A stretch of DNA of 64,000 nt from Diphasiastrum complanatum. Lineage: Eukaryota > Streptophyta > Lycopodiopsida > Lycopodiales > Lycopodiaceae. The DNA lies in contig CM055111.1 of the NCBI GenBank assembly GCA_029204225.1, positions 24,737,874 to 24,801,873 on the forward strand. The letters run 5' to 3'. The notes under the pieces were generated by a model. The model did not search any database and was not told the DNA's origin. It saw nothing but the letters and a program-made list of their open reading frames with translations. Shown here in pieces: positions 1 through 8,941 of this stretch (position 1 is the first letter of the stretch; every line of letters begins with the position of its first letter). Both the position numbers and the translations under genes were made by a program.

Positions 1-1565
1 AATGTTGCTGAGGGGCAATATAACAGACTGCCAGAAAGATATCTCTAGCCAGACCTAAGGAATTCCCAACTAATTGTAACTATATAAAACATGCGTACGG
101 ATCTTTCTTAACCATCTTAAGAATATGACTATAACGGTCCTTGTAGGTCTTCCACCTGAGCCTCTGGAGGTCTTCCCCCGTAGGAATGGTCTAAATACCG
201 AGTGCCAAGAGAAATTTGTTACCATAGGAAGAGGACAAAATTGAGATTCATGAGTCTCTATTAGAAGTAAACATCTATACGAGCAAGATAGGACTGCAGG
301 TCACCTGCAGAAGAGGAAGAGAGGCAGCCATTACAATTCCAAAATCCAATACGAAGCGTCATAGGGGATCTCGGGCTGCTCCCTTGCCCGGGAGCCCGGA
401 TTCCCTATAGTGAGCATTCATAGTATCGTGGCTTGCCGTCAATAAACACCACCCGTTGCCCTTTCTCCTTAGCTTCTTGTATGATTTTTTTCCTTGCTAG
501 CCATTGCGTATGAGTTAAATCATCATCCATAAAAATGAAAGTCCCTTTCAGCTTGGCTCGAAGTTTCAAGGCAGCATTACGATGTATGAGAGACCAGAAT
601 TTAATAATTAAAACGTTCTCATCATATTTGCCTCTCCAAGCAGTTTCACATCCTTCAGTTGAGTGTGAGAGTTTATTGGTAAGTAAATCCTTGGCTTCCT
701 CAAGAGGTTTTCCAGCATTTGGGATGCCTCTCACTCTAACACTAAGAGCATTTTTGGCTCTTTTCTCTTGCTCTGAAGACATACTTTCTAATCTTGAGTC
801 AATTGAAACATTCGTAGGCAAATCTATCATACCATTATCATTTTTGAACAGTGCTGCCCATGATTTCGTCTCTTCCACTTGCTTCTCAAGGTTGGAAATC
901 TTGTTAGAAGTTTCTGCAAGATCCGTAGTAGATGATGGTAATAGTGTTTGTAGCTGGCTGATCTCATCCCGCAATTTTTGAGCCTCCAATTTGAGCGTCG
1001 CATTTTCTCCTTGCACTTTTGAAAATAGTGCATACAATTGCCCTACATGAGAATGAACGTCTTCCGGCAGAATAGAGCGAGGTATAGTTGGAGGTGAGAC
1101 CTTAGATAGCACAAATGGAGGAGTAGAAGGATTAGGAGGAAGAGCTGAGGGAGGTGTAGCTGGTTCCATAGTGGATAGAGAGAGGAATGAGCACTTTGAG
1201 CACTTCTGTGAGAAAGTTTTAGTTCTGCTCATTGTTGCATTCTTTCAACAATCTTCGAAACCACCTTCAGAAATGCGCTAGTAAGACATGTGGTCTCTCA
1301 ACTGGAACAATCTGGAAATTTTTCAGATAGATTGGAGCGCTGAAGATCTCTAAAGTCTGAAATTGAGGCTCCGCTCCATCGCTCCAATCAGAGAGAGAGT
1401 TCAGACCTCCATTCGGAAGAGGACACCTCCAGCGTGAAAGAGTGCTGGCTCAGACCCCAGCGATGACTCAGATGGCTCAGACCAGCGATGGCTCAGACCT
1501 CATGGCTCAGACCTCATGGCTCAATGATGATTTAGAGATGTAACGTGATGGCTCAGAGATGTAAC

Positions 1566-1569
<4 letters not shown>
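1..1569 (-). mobile_element. LINE non-LTR retrotransposon, 5' part (copy L1)
   Basis: The minus strand reads from a 5' UTR (about 1569-1233) through ORF1 (1232-405) into the start of an ORF2 endonuclease that runs off the left edge of the window. The region below 330 translates, in shifting frames, to pieces like those in the better-kept copies at 4.2 kb and 40 kb, so ORF2 is already broken here. The 5' UTR has short repeats of a GATGGCTCAGA motif. The 5' end abuts a (GA)n tract that lies just upstream of a host exon. Confidence 0.85.
405..1232 (-). CDS. LINE ORF1 protein (coiled coil plus RVRGIP nucleic-acid-binding block)
   Basis: An open frame of 275 codons. Residues 20-60 are Pro/Ser/Thr-rich. 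About residues 60-130 have heptad-like Leu/Ile spacing that suggests a coiled coil. A conserved block starts at RVRGIPNAGKPLEEAKDLL and ends with FMDDDLTHTQWLARKKI and VVFIDGKPRYYE. The same block recurs in ORF1 of the LINEs at 4.0 kb and 31.0 kb, so it is family-specific. By analogy with L1 ORF1 it probably packages element RNA as a multimer; that role is inferred. There is no CCHC knuckle. A Met at residue 22 (MEPATPPS) may be the real start, because the first 21 residues are Ser/Cys-rich and not seen in other copies. This is the only undamaged ORF1 of this subfamily in the window. Confidence 0.8.
   Translation of the reverse strand: MSRTKTFSQKCSKCSFLSLSTMEPATPPSALPPNPSTPPFVLSKVSPPTIPRSILPEDVHSHVGQLYALFSKVQGENATLKLEAQKLRDEISQLQTLLPSSTTDLAETSNKISNLEKQVEETKSWAALFKNDNGMIDLPTNVSIDSRLESMSSEQEKRAKNALSVRVRGIPNAGKPLEEAKDLLTNKLSHSTEGCETAWRGKYDENVLIIKFWSLIHRNAALKLRAKLKGTFIFMDDDLTHTQWLARKKIIQEAKEKGQRVVFIDGKPRYYECSL

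Positions 1570-1622
<53 letters not shown>
1570..1622. repeat. (GA)n microsatellite at the 5' end of LINE L1
   Basis: A perfect GA run that reads (TC)n on the LINE strand. It ends about 40 bases before the splice acceptor of the first host exon. The same repeat borders the LINEs at 3.1, 27.3 and 32.2 kb. Confidence 0.95.
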
Positions 1623-1624
<2 letters not shown>

Positions 1625-1662
1625 AAGATTAATTTTTTAAATACGTTGTATGTTACTTGCAG

Positions 1663-1732
1663 TTATGGAGCCTTCTTAGGATCTTGGGATGTTATTGAAG
1701 CTCTTGTCACACTAGCTTTTCAAAGCCAAAAG
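1663..1732 (+). CDS. Exon of MltB-like lytic murein transglycosylase
   Basis: The acceptor is TGTTACTTGCAG and the donor is AAAAG|GTTCCA. The exon enters with one base that completes a split codon (Asn if the previous exon ends AA, as the family motif ESNYG predicts) and leaves in phase 0. It encodes YGAFLGSWDVIEALVTLAFQ followed by SQK. This matches the MltB/Slt35 stretch just after the catalytic Glu, where bacterial proteins have NYGxxxGxxxVIxALATLAY. The catalytic Glu itself should lie in the exon upstream, outside the window. The next exon continues the family alignment without a gap, even though it is 40.8 kb away. Confidence 0.8.
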
Positions 1733-2374
1733 GTTCCAACCTCAACGTTTAGAAAGAGTTCATTACTAGATGAATCGAGGCAAAGCATAATGTTAGGAAT
1801 GGGCTTTTTTGAGATCCTCTTTTTTGATGCTTTGAGGTGTTGATTTATTACTCATTTTTAAAGAATTTTTTCTTTTTAACTTGTTCTATTTATTCCAACC
1901 TTGTTGTCTTGGAAGTTGCTATCGAGATTATGACCACTTTTTATTGTGGATATATTGTTGAGTCACGAGTGCCTTTTTTGAAGGATTAAAAAATTAATTT
2001 TCCATTTTATCCGCTTATTTGAATTATTGTACAAAAATTCTACTTTTCGTTTTGTTTCCTAGTTGTTGTTGATTGTTTGGTAGTCAATAATCTATGTTGC
2101 AACCGTCATGATTGTATTTCGTGAAATTGAAGGGTCCTAATAGTAAGATATTGTTCTTAGTGAATACATAACTTTCTTATGTTCCAAGAACTCCTAAAAT
2201 GTGTTCATGAAAACTTCTTCTAATAATTCAAGTTTTGATTCATCAAAAACTCAACTGAAGTCATTTTTGCGCCTATTGATTTGTGCCAGCTTCAAGCTCT
2301 TGTGCTCACGTTTTTTAAACAATTATCAGTGCAAGTTTTGTCCATTGTTGGTGTTCAATTGCACATTGTAATAT

Positions 2375-3113
2375 TCGATTCATCCCATCAGCTGGCTATT
2401 GAGACAGGTAGATTCCAAGGTACACCACGAGAGGATAGACTATGCCTACTATGTCCCCTTCATGAGATAGAGTCCAAGGAGCATTTCATCTTCAGATGCC
2501 CCATATATTATGAGATTAGAGGGAGATATCACTGTCTATTCCGTGACATGCCTACTACACTCAAAGCACTGATTGGCTATGAGGACTCTCGTTGTGTCGC
2601 ACTTATGCTACGAGAGATGGTCTTGCTGCGCCAGGATATGTACCAATCAGCTAACTAGCCACATCCTAGCTCTCAGGCTCAGATTACATCCTTCTTCACC
2701 AGGAGACGGCCACGGTCTGATGACGATGACGAGGACATACCACCTCACCGATGTCAGAGACAGTGTATCACTCATAGTCATGCTGCAGTTCGCACTTCAC
2801 GCCATGTTACGAGAGCACACAGTTTTCACCCTCCTAGACGACGTCAACGATGGTCCATGTTACCTCAGGTTGCAGCTCGTATCACATCTTTCTTCAGCAG
2901 CAGCACTACATGATATTACTCTACTCCTAGCAGCTATATGGACAGTTGGCAATTTGTAGTTTATAGTTATGTTGTTCATTTCTCTTTTATGCATAGTTTT
3001 TTTTCTTGGAGATGTTTATATACGCTGCCACGGTTTTCACATACTTGACATGTACTCCATTTGGTCTTATATGCCTTTTGGCATGAGAAGACATTAATAA
3101 AGCTTTCTTTCTT

Positions 3114-3114
<1 letters not shown>
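2375..3114 (+). mobile_element. 5'-truncated LINE (copy L2)
   Basis: It begins abruptly inside the C-terminal part of ORF2, near CATCAGCTGGCTATTGAGAC, and runs to a 3' end with GCATGAGAAGACATTAATAA and then CTTTCTTTCTTCTC. The same 3' end occurs, reversed, at 27403-27440. 5' truncation is usual for target-primed insertion. The tail passes directly into (TC)n and then into the 5' end of another LINE. Confidence 0.85.
2376..2912 (+). pseudogene. LINE ORF2 C-terminus with CCHC knuckle and PIP-box-like motif
   Basis: A frame to 2658 encodes QLAIETGRFQGTPREDRLCL and then a zinc motif C-x2-C-x9-H-x4-C (CLLC...EHFIFRC) followed by YYEIRGRYH. A stop (TAG) follows; beyond it the frame goes on with QAQITSFFTRRR, an acidic run DDDDED, an Arg/His-rich part and a second ARITSFF. 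The copy at 27.6 kb keeps all of these in one open frame, so the segment after the stop was coding in the ancestor. QAQITSFF fits the PCNA-interacting consensus QxxIxxFF; binding is inferred. Confidence 0.7.

Positions 3115-3198
<84 letters not shown>
3115..3198. repeat. (TC)n microsatellite between LINE L2 tail and LINE L3 5' end
   Basis: About 84 bases of TC after TTTCTTTCTT. Upstream is a LINE 3' end and downstream is the 5' UTR of a second LINE in the same orientation. Confidence 0.95.
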
Positions 3199-3200
<2 letters not shown>

Positions 3201-3539
3201 CCTCTTCCATTGCTATGGCTCCAAACAAAAAGGGGGGGCCTCCATCGCCCCTCTCTTGTCCTGCATTTGCTGGCCAGTCATCTCCTACTTCTGCTGGCCA
3301 GTCAGCCTAGCTCTTCTCCTGCTTTTGCTGGCCAAGATGGGCCAGTGCTGGCTGGTCCAGCGATGGTTGACTTGTTAATGACTAGTTAGCAAACTGGCCA
3401 GTCATTGCCTCATTCTCCATTGCAAGCCATTGCCATTGCCTTGCCTGAGGTGAATGCACCGGTTCCGTTATAATCTTCTGCAAACTCCTACCTTGCTTAT
3501 CATATCCCTATAGAACAATTACAACTAGCAATCTGTCCG

Positions 3540-4190
3540 ACTTTGAATCTCTTAACAACTACTTACAACATCAGTTCAAAGAAGTGCTACAATTTATTGA
3601 GAAATTGCGGCTACAAAATCAGACGCTTCATGGAGAACTTATCAGGGTCAGTCTTCAAAACAAGGACTTACAAAGAACTATTGACATGATGAAAGTGAAA
3701 GGGATGTAGGATCTTCATTCGCAGCAAGATGTGGAAAGTAAAATCCCGTCTTTGGCAAATGAAGTGGAAGAAACTCATACTTGGGCTTCAGTTCTTAAGT
3801 AAGATGGTAATGTTTCCTCTACAGAACAAGAGAAACGAGCCAAGAAGGCTCTTAATATCCGAGTTAGGGGTATTCCTAATGGAAACAAGGCCCTTGATGA
3901 GGCGAAAGACCTTTTTGTATATAAACTTGCACATAATATTGAGGGATTTGACACTGCTTGGCGGAGCAAATTTGATGATAAGGTCTTATTCATAAAGTTT
4001 TGTTCCATTGAACAATGCAATGCTGCTTTATGCCTTAGAGCTAAGCTCAAAGGTAATTTTATTTTTATGGATGAAGATCTAACACACACACAATGGCAAG
4101 CGAGGAAACTGGTCATTCATGAGGCCAATGCTAGGAATCAAAGAGTGGTTTTTATTGAAGGCAAGCCTAAATTCTATGATAATTTCACAA
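3540..4190 (+). pseudogene. LINE ORF1 remnant (copy L3)
   Basis: In shifting frames it shows a coiled-coil stretch (LNNYLQHQFKEVLQFIEKLR, near 3545-3610), then KKALNIRVRGIPNGNKALDE, TAWRSKFDD, LRAKLKGNFIFMDEDLTHTQ and RVVFIEGKPKFYD. These match ORF1 of copies L1 and L7. Frameshifts and a stop near 3708 break it. Confidence 0.75.
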
Positions 4191-4229
4191 TAGGAAGTTG
4201 GGGATCCCGGGCACAGGAACAGCGCGAGA

Positions 4230-5381
4230 TCCCCTTAGCCATTACAAACTGGTTTTTGGAATTGTAATGGTGTGCTTTCATCTTCTTCAAAAGGGGATTT
4301 TCACTCTTTTTTGCAGAAATGTGATATTTTGCTCTTAGCAGAGACCCATGAATCACTGTATCGACCCCTCCTAGCTATTCAGGATTATTCATGGCATTCA
4401 GCGTACAGGCCTTTCTTGAGAGGAAAAACCACCTGTGGCTCCGGTGGTGTCGCATGTCTTACTAGGGAGGTTTATCGTACTCATTTTAAGCTGCTCAAAA
4501 GTGATCCATTTGCGAGATTTATTTGGTTACAGTTCTTTGGTCGCTACTTGGGGCTACCTCAAGATCTCTTCATAGCAGTTTGTTATTTTGCACCTGAGAC
4601 ATCAACTTTTGCAGACTATGGTGGTGAACCATTACAGGCTCTCTCAGATGATATAGTCAGCTTTGCGCAGCAGGGCCTTATTCTACTAGCAGGAGATTTT
4701 AATGCTCGCCCCAGCACTCAACAGACAGAGTTTCATGCAGATAGTGATTTCCTATAGATTCATCCTTTGGATGTGGGTTTGGACAGGACCTCTCAGGATG
4801 CAGATACCCTAGCTACACACTTTGGAGAACAACTGATTGGACTAGCAGAAGCTCATTCTTTAGCCATTCTGAATGGCCTATCTCGATGGCCGTCATCATC
4901 ATTTTTTACTTGCCATCCACACGGGGGTGGACACAACGTTGTTGACTACTTTATTGGTTCGCCGGCCTTGATTCCATCTCATATTATACACCCTACCATC
5001 TCTGATCACTCTCTATTGCTCCTGTCCCTTCGCCATGCTACTCCTGGTACTGTTACGACACCTCATTCCACCCGTCGCCATCGTCTTTATTTCTCTCTGT
5101 TAGGTCTTCCTACATACACTTCCTCTTTAACCACATTGCTCCACGGCTTCCCCTTCTCATCGTCGGTAGACCAACAAGCAGCCTTTTTATCTCAGTCGCT
5201 TCTTCACTCAGCCAATACTGCATATCCACCAAAAACCTTGTTTTCTAAAAACTCATGTAAGCCAGCTCCTATTGCCATCGAATCTTGGATTGACTATGCT
5301 GGAAAACTTTATACAGTTGACTCTCCTTCCATCTCTCTCTCACCGCGACCTTCAGAATTCCCCTTTTCACTCCGTCCATAA
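4230..5381 (+). pseudogene. LINE ORF2 endonuclease part (copy L3)
   Basis: An APE-type endonuclease/exonuclease/phosphatase domain that would nick the target DNA. It starts WNCNGVLSSSS, then LLLAETHES (catalytic Glu motif), GSGGVACLTREVYRTHFKLL, LILLAGDFNARPS (DFN motif), HPHGGGHNVVDYFIGSPA, and SDHSLLLLSL (terminal SDH motif). A TAG at 4756 splits it. After 5240 most of the linker to the reverse transcriptase is deleted, leaving PIAIESWIDYAGKLYTVDSP. Confidence 0.8.
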
Positions 5382-5468
5382 TTGAAAACGCCATAAAAAA
5401 TGGTCAAACCCATAAAGTCATTGATGTTGACTCTCTAAGTATGGACTTTCGAAAACCTATCGCCCATA

Positions 5469-6890
5469 TTGTTGCTCCATACATCTCCCACGTTTTTAAC
5501 CAATCTGTTATTTTTGCACCCTATACTTAAGGCTGGTGATCCTCTAAATGTTGACAACTATCGTACCATTATGATCAGCCACACTATGGCTAAGCTCTAT
5601 GGTTCGGTTATGCAGTCTATCATCGGCTCTCATGCGGAGACAGAGGAATTATATGCTACGGGACAGGCAGGTTTTAGAGCAGGCTACTCCACAGCGGACC
5701 AAATATTCATATTGAGATGTATCATTGAGGCGGCGAAGTTCAAGAAACAGAGAGTCTATTGTTGCTTTTTTGTGGACTTTTGCAAAGCATTTGATTCGGT
5801 TCCGAGACACTTGCTGCTCCAACGTTTGGCATCCCTTGGTTTTTCACAGGAGGTCATTGTTGCTATCATCACATTATATGAGAGAGTTTTGGCCCGTTTT
5901 CGTGATGAAGATGGATGGTCTTCATATATTCATAGTACGGTCGGAGTAAAGCAGGGGTGTCCTTTGTCACCCACCCTCTTTGCTCTATACATTGACGACC
6001 TTGAGTGGATCATTCTGGAAGAAGGTGGAGATGGCTGTCCTCTAGCAAATATTGTTATCCCTATCCTTTATGTAGATGATGTGGTTCTATTATCTAATTC
6101 GGCTGCAGGACTTCAGCGACATCTGGATGCCTTGTATACTTTCTGTCAGATATGGGGGCTGGTGGTGAACATTGGTAAGACTAAGGTTATGGTGTTAATG
6201 CCAACAGACAACATCTGAGAGACACTATGTTATATTATGATGGACAACTCAAGGGGCGCTCTGTAGAGTCTCAGAGCTTGATTCTTCCACATACGTGGTA
6301 GCGGCTTTTACATCTTCTCGCACTTTGGCCAGGCAATGAGCTAAGTCCTCATAGTTTCAGTATGCTTCGGACTTTCTACATAGTTGGGGATTATCTATGT
6401 CTGACCTCCCAAATGGGGCTCATGCGTTCATTCGCCGAAAGATCTACAGAGCATACATAGACACTGTTTGGTCTTACCTGGATCCATCACGGGCTAGGCT
6501 TCAGTTCTATCACATTCACTTTCTTCAACTTGATGCTTCAGGGCTTCCTGTCAGACCGAGTTATCTCTCTTAGGCGCTGTCTTTTGGCCTGCGCTACCGC
6601 ATTGGTCAGCTTCGGGTCTCTTCTCATCAGCTCGCTATTGAGACATGCAAATACACAGACACACCACGACCCTTATGGATCTGTCAGTGCTGTACACTAC
6701 ACAGACACACCACGACCCTTATGGATCTGTTAGTGCTGTACACTACAGGAGGTTGAGGATGAGTTTCGCTTTATTTTCAGATGTCCAACTTACTATGAGA
6801 TCCGAGGCATTTTATAGCATTTTACGGCCACGTTCTCCTATGGATGATGCTCCCACTGTTGCTTGTACATATTTTCTTTTTGGTCTTATG
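5469..6890 (+). pseudogene. LINE ORF2 reverse transcriptase and C-terminus (copy L3)
   Basis: The frame 5469-6218 covers the RT palm and fingers: HPILKAGDPLNVDNYRTIMI, GQAGFRAGYSTADQIFIL, CFFVDFCKAFDSVPR (one extra codon in FVDF), VGVKQGCPLSPTLFALYIDD and the catalytic LYVDDVVLLS. After the stop at 6218, thumb and C-terminal pieces continue in other frames to the CCHC region near 6680, where a tandem duplication has destroyed the zinc motif. Confidence 0.8.
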
Positions 6891-6930
6891 CACCCATGAG
6901 TGCCCAAAAGACGTTAATACAGCTTTCTTT

Positions 6931-7439
6931 CTTTGTGTGGATCTTCCTTGATGAATGCTTACGTTTGGTGAAAGTAAGAGAAATTAGAACTAAAAGTTGT
7001 GGGATGATTGTATTGAGACTTGCAATTGATATTAGAGCCATTACGTGGGTTGAGAAAGAGAAGTAGAAGGCCATCGAGGGCTGGAAATTGTGAAAGAGAG
7101 AAGATAGCAGCATTGCAGACAGTAAGAAGAGAACCCACATACAATTCACAAGATTGTTGCTTAAAAGGAATTTGCTGAGAGAAGATAAGAGTTACTACTT
7201 ACATAGTAGTCGTTGTCCATTGATTAAGGCTCGAAGAATATTATGTGCGCAATCAATGAAGGGTCCCTCTTGCAAATCAATGTTTTTATGAAAAGTTGAA
7301 CTATATGCGAAGTGCCGAGAGTGTGAAGAAGCCATGCGTATTCAAAGCATGAAAAGTCTACATAGAAAATCTATGAGGAGGGAGTAACCAATTTTGTAGA
7401 TCCATGTGAAGAATTGAAGGATTATAAACCATCATGGTA
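6931..7439 (+). other. Intron stretch without a gene
   Basis: No coding match. TTGATATTAGAGCC at about 7025 resembles the iMet-tRNA primer site TGGTATCAGAGCC of LTR elements and may mark the old 5' end of the copia remnant that follows. Confidence 0.35.
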
Positions 7440-8160
7440 AACAAGGTAGTAGCTTCAGCCCTCAAGTAACTGTCTCACAAATTAAATGAATCGTTCCTTG
7501 TCTTTGAAGCTATCAAAAAAATGCCAAAAATTGTGGAAATTAGACTTATGCATCAATTGTAAAGCTTTTGTTGTATTTCAATTAATTGAGTAACATTATT
7601 AAGCATTGTCGCATCGACGACAAGAGTCCTTATGGGATTAGCTTCAATGCATGTGTAGAGCAACTTCCTCAACCACGCTATTATTCTTGAAGCAAAGTCT
7701 TCATACAATGAAGATGAGAGAAGGTGAAACGATTACAGCCGATGTACAAAGAGTCAAGGAAATCCATGATCAAGTTCTTGGAATTGACAAAAGTCTCGAA
7801 GATCTGGATAGGGTGAGTATCATGCTCAATGAACTTCTTCAAAGTTATCAGAATTTTGTGACAACACATTTTGAAATACCCTCTTTCAATGGAGTCTTTG
7901 GAGTTTTACTTCAAGGGGAGTAAAGAATGAATGGTTATGGTTCTAGTGGCAAAGTGGTAGATCATGCATTGGCCGTCGTCAAGTCATTTTCCCAATGAGA
8001 ACCAAAGACGGGCTTCTAGTGAAAGACATCAATGTTTATTTTTGGTGGCTAAAGAAATCCGAAGTGATGGCAAACTCTACAAGTTGGAAGCCTTGATGGA
8101 TCATCGAGCATTCATGGTGCAAACATATTACTAGATTGTACAACTTGTTTAATGTCTAGC
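7440..8160 (+). pseudogene. Decayed Ty1/copia gag (UBN2) remnant
   Basis: A frame at 7651-7923 reads LFLKQSLHTMKMREGETITA, then VQRVKEIHDQVL, then LNELLQSYQNFVTTHFEIP. This follows the copia gag pattern LxxLKMxEGxSvxeHxxxxKxixdxL...LLxSLPxSYexFvxt. No knuckle, protease or LTR can be placed. Upstream pieces (7440-7560) hint at the usual gag start in broken frames. Confidence 0.5.
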
Positions 8161-8508
8161 TCCAGTTTGGTTGAGACTCATAATAAATTTTAAGGGAAGT
8201 CTTCATGCAAATACACAACAAATGACGATCATTAAGAAATCTCCAACTAAGAATACTCAATGAGCATCAACGACATTGGTCCCTTACAAGTTGCTATAGA
8301 GCTTCCTAAAAAGGATTGTGGAATGAGTGTATCTAGGTCTATTTCTAGTGTCCAAGAATATGTATTTCAAATTTCCTAGGTCCAAGGGAGGGTTTGCGCA
8401 GATGAGACCCTTGCGGATTTGATCAATTAGCCAATTCTAGAGTCAAAAACAATTGACCAGGTGTTCTAATTAGAATACTATATTCTTTTTAAAAAGGTCA
8501 ATGGGGGG

Positions 8509-8703
8509 TCAATAAGGTGTAGCATGGTTGGGTCTAGGACACAGAAGGATGAAACACATGCGAAGTTGGAAAAGTACAGAAAGGCGGTTTTGACTAAAGA
8601 CTTCAAGAATAGGTCGTCCTAAAATTAGCGGAATGCAAACTCTTAACTTTGGCCACCTGACGGGGTAACTAAGGCTCAATGAAAATGGCTCCAATTGAAG
8701 CAA
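8509..8703 (-). pseudogene. Possible gypsy protease scrap
   Basis: The minus strand holds IPLILGRPILEVFSQ, which resembles the flap-distal motif IPLILGRPFL of gypsy (Athila/Tat-like) proteases. No Asp-Ser/Thr-Gly motif is seen nearby. Weak, based on one motif. The surrounding 8161-8940 shows nothing else. Confidence 0.3.
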
Positions 8704-8941
8704 GGCAATATGTCAATGCAAAAATTTGCAGATAAGTATTGTGATTTATTGACGGTAAGTCCTTATATGGATATTGGTATGCAAGTTTTTGTTTCACTAT
8801 CAATTGTGAAGTTAATACAGCTAATGTGAAATGCTTAATTATGTCATCATAAATTATGATGATCATAGAGTCAAGAAGCAATGACAAGTCAAATGTGGGT
8901 GACATGAGCTTCTCTAGAGGTCAATCAAACAAAAGGAGATT

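Larger units (their letters stand above)
3199..6930 (+). mobile_element. Nearly full-length LINE (copy L3), decayed
   Basis: It has a 5' UTR from 3199, ORF1 remnants to about 4190, ORF2 from about 4230, and a 3' end AAAGACGTTAATACAGC followed by CTTTCTTTCTTTG at 6930. Compared with the other copies there are deletions near 5245 and after 6220, several stops, and a direct duplication of about 48 bases at 6652-6750 around CACACCACGACCC. Target duplications could not be resolved because the 5' end lies in (TC)n. Confidence 0.85.

Noticed and set aside
3061-3378. ORF with a long Ser-Leu run
   Set aside because: It is the (TC)n tract read through; the flanks are LINE 3' and 5' ends.
7651-7923. 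Host gene exon
   Set aside because: The sequence pattern fits copia gag and there are no convincing splice sites.
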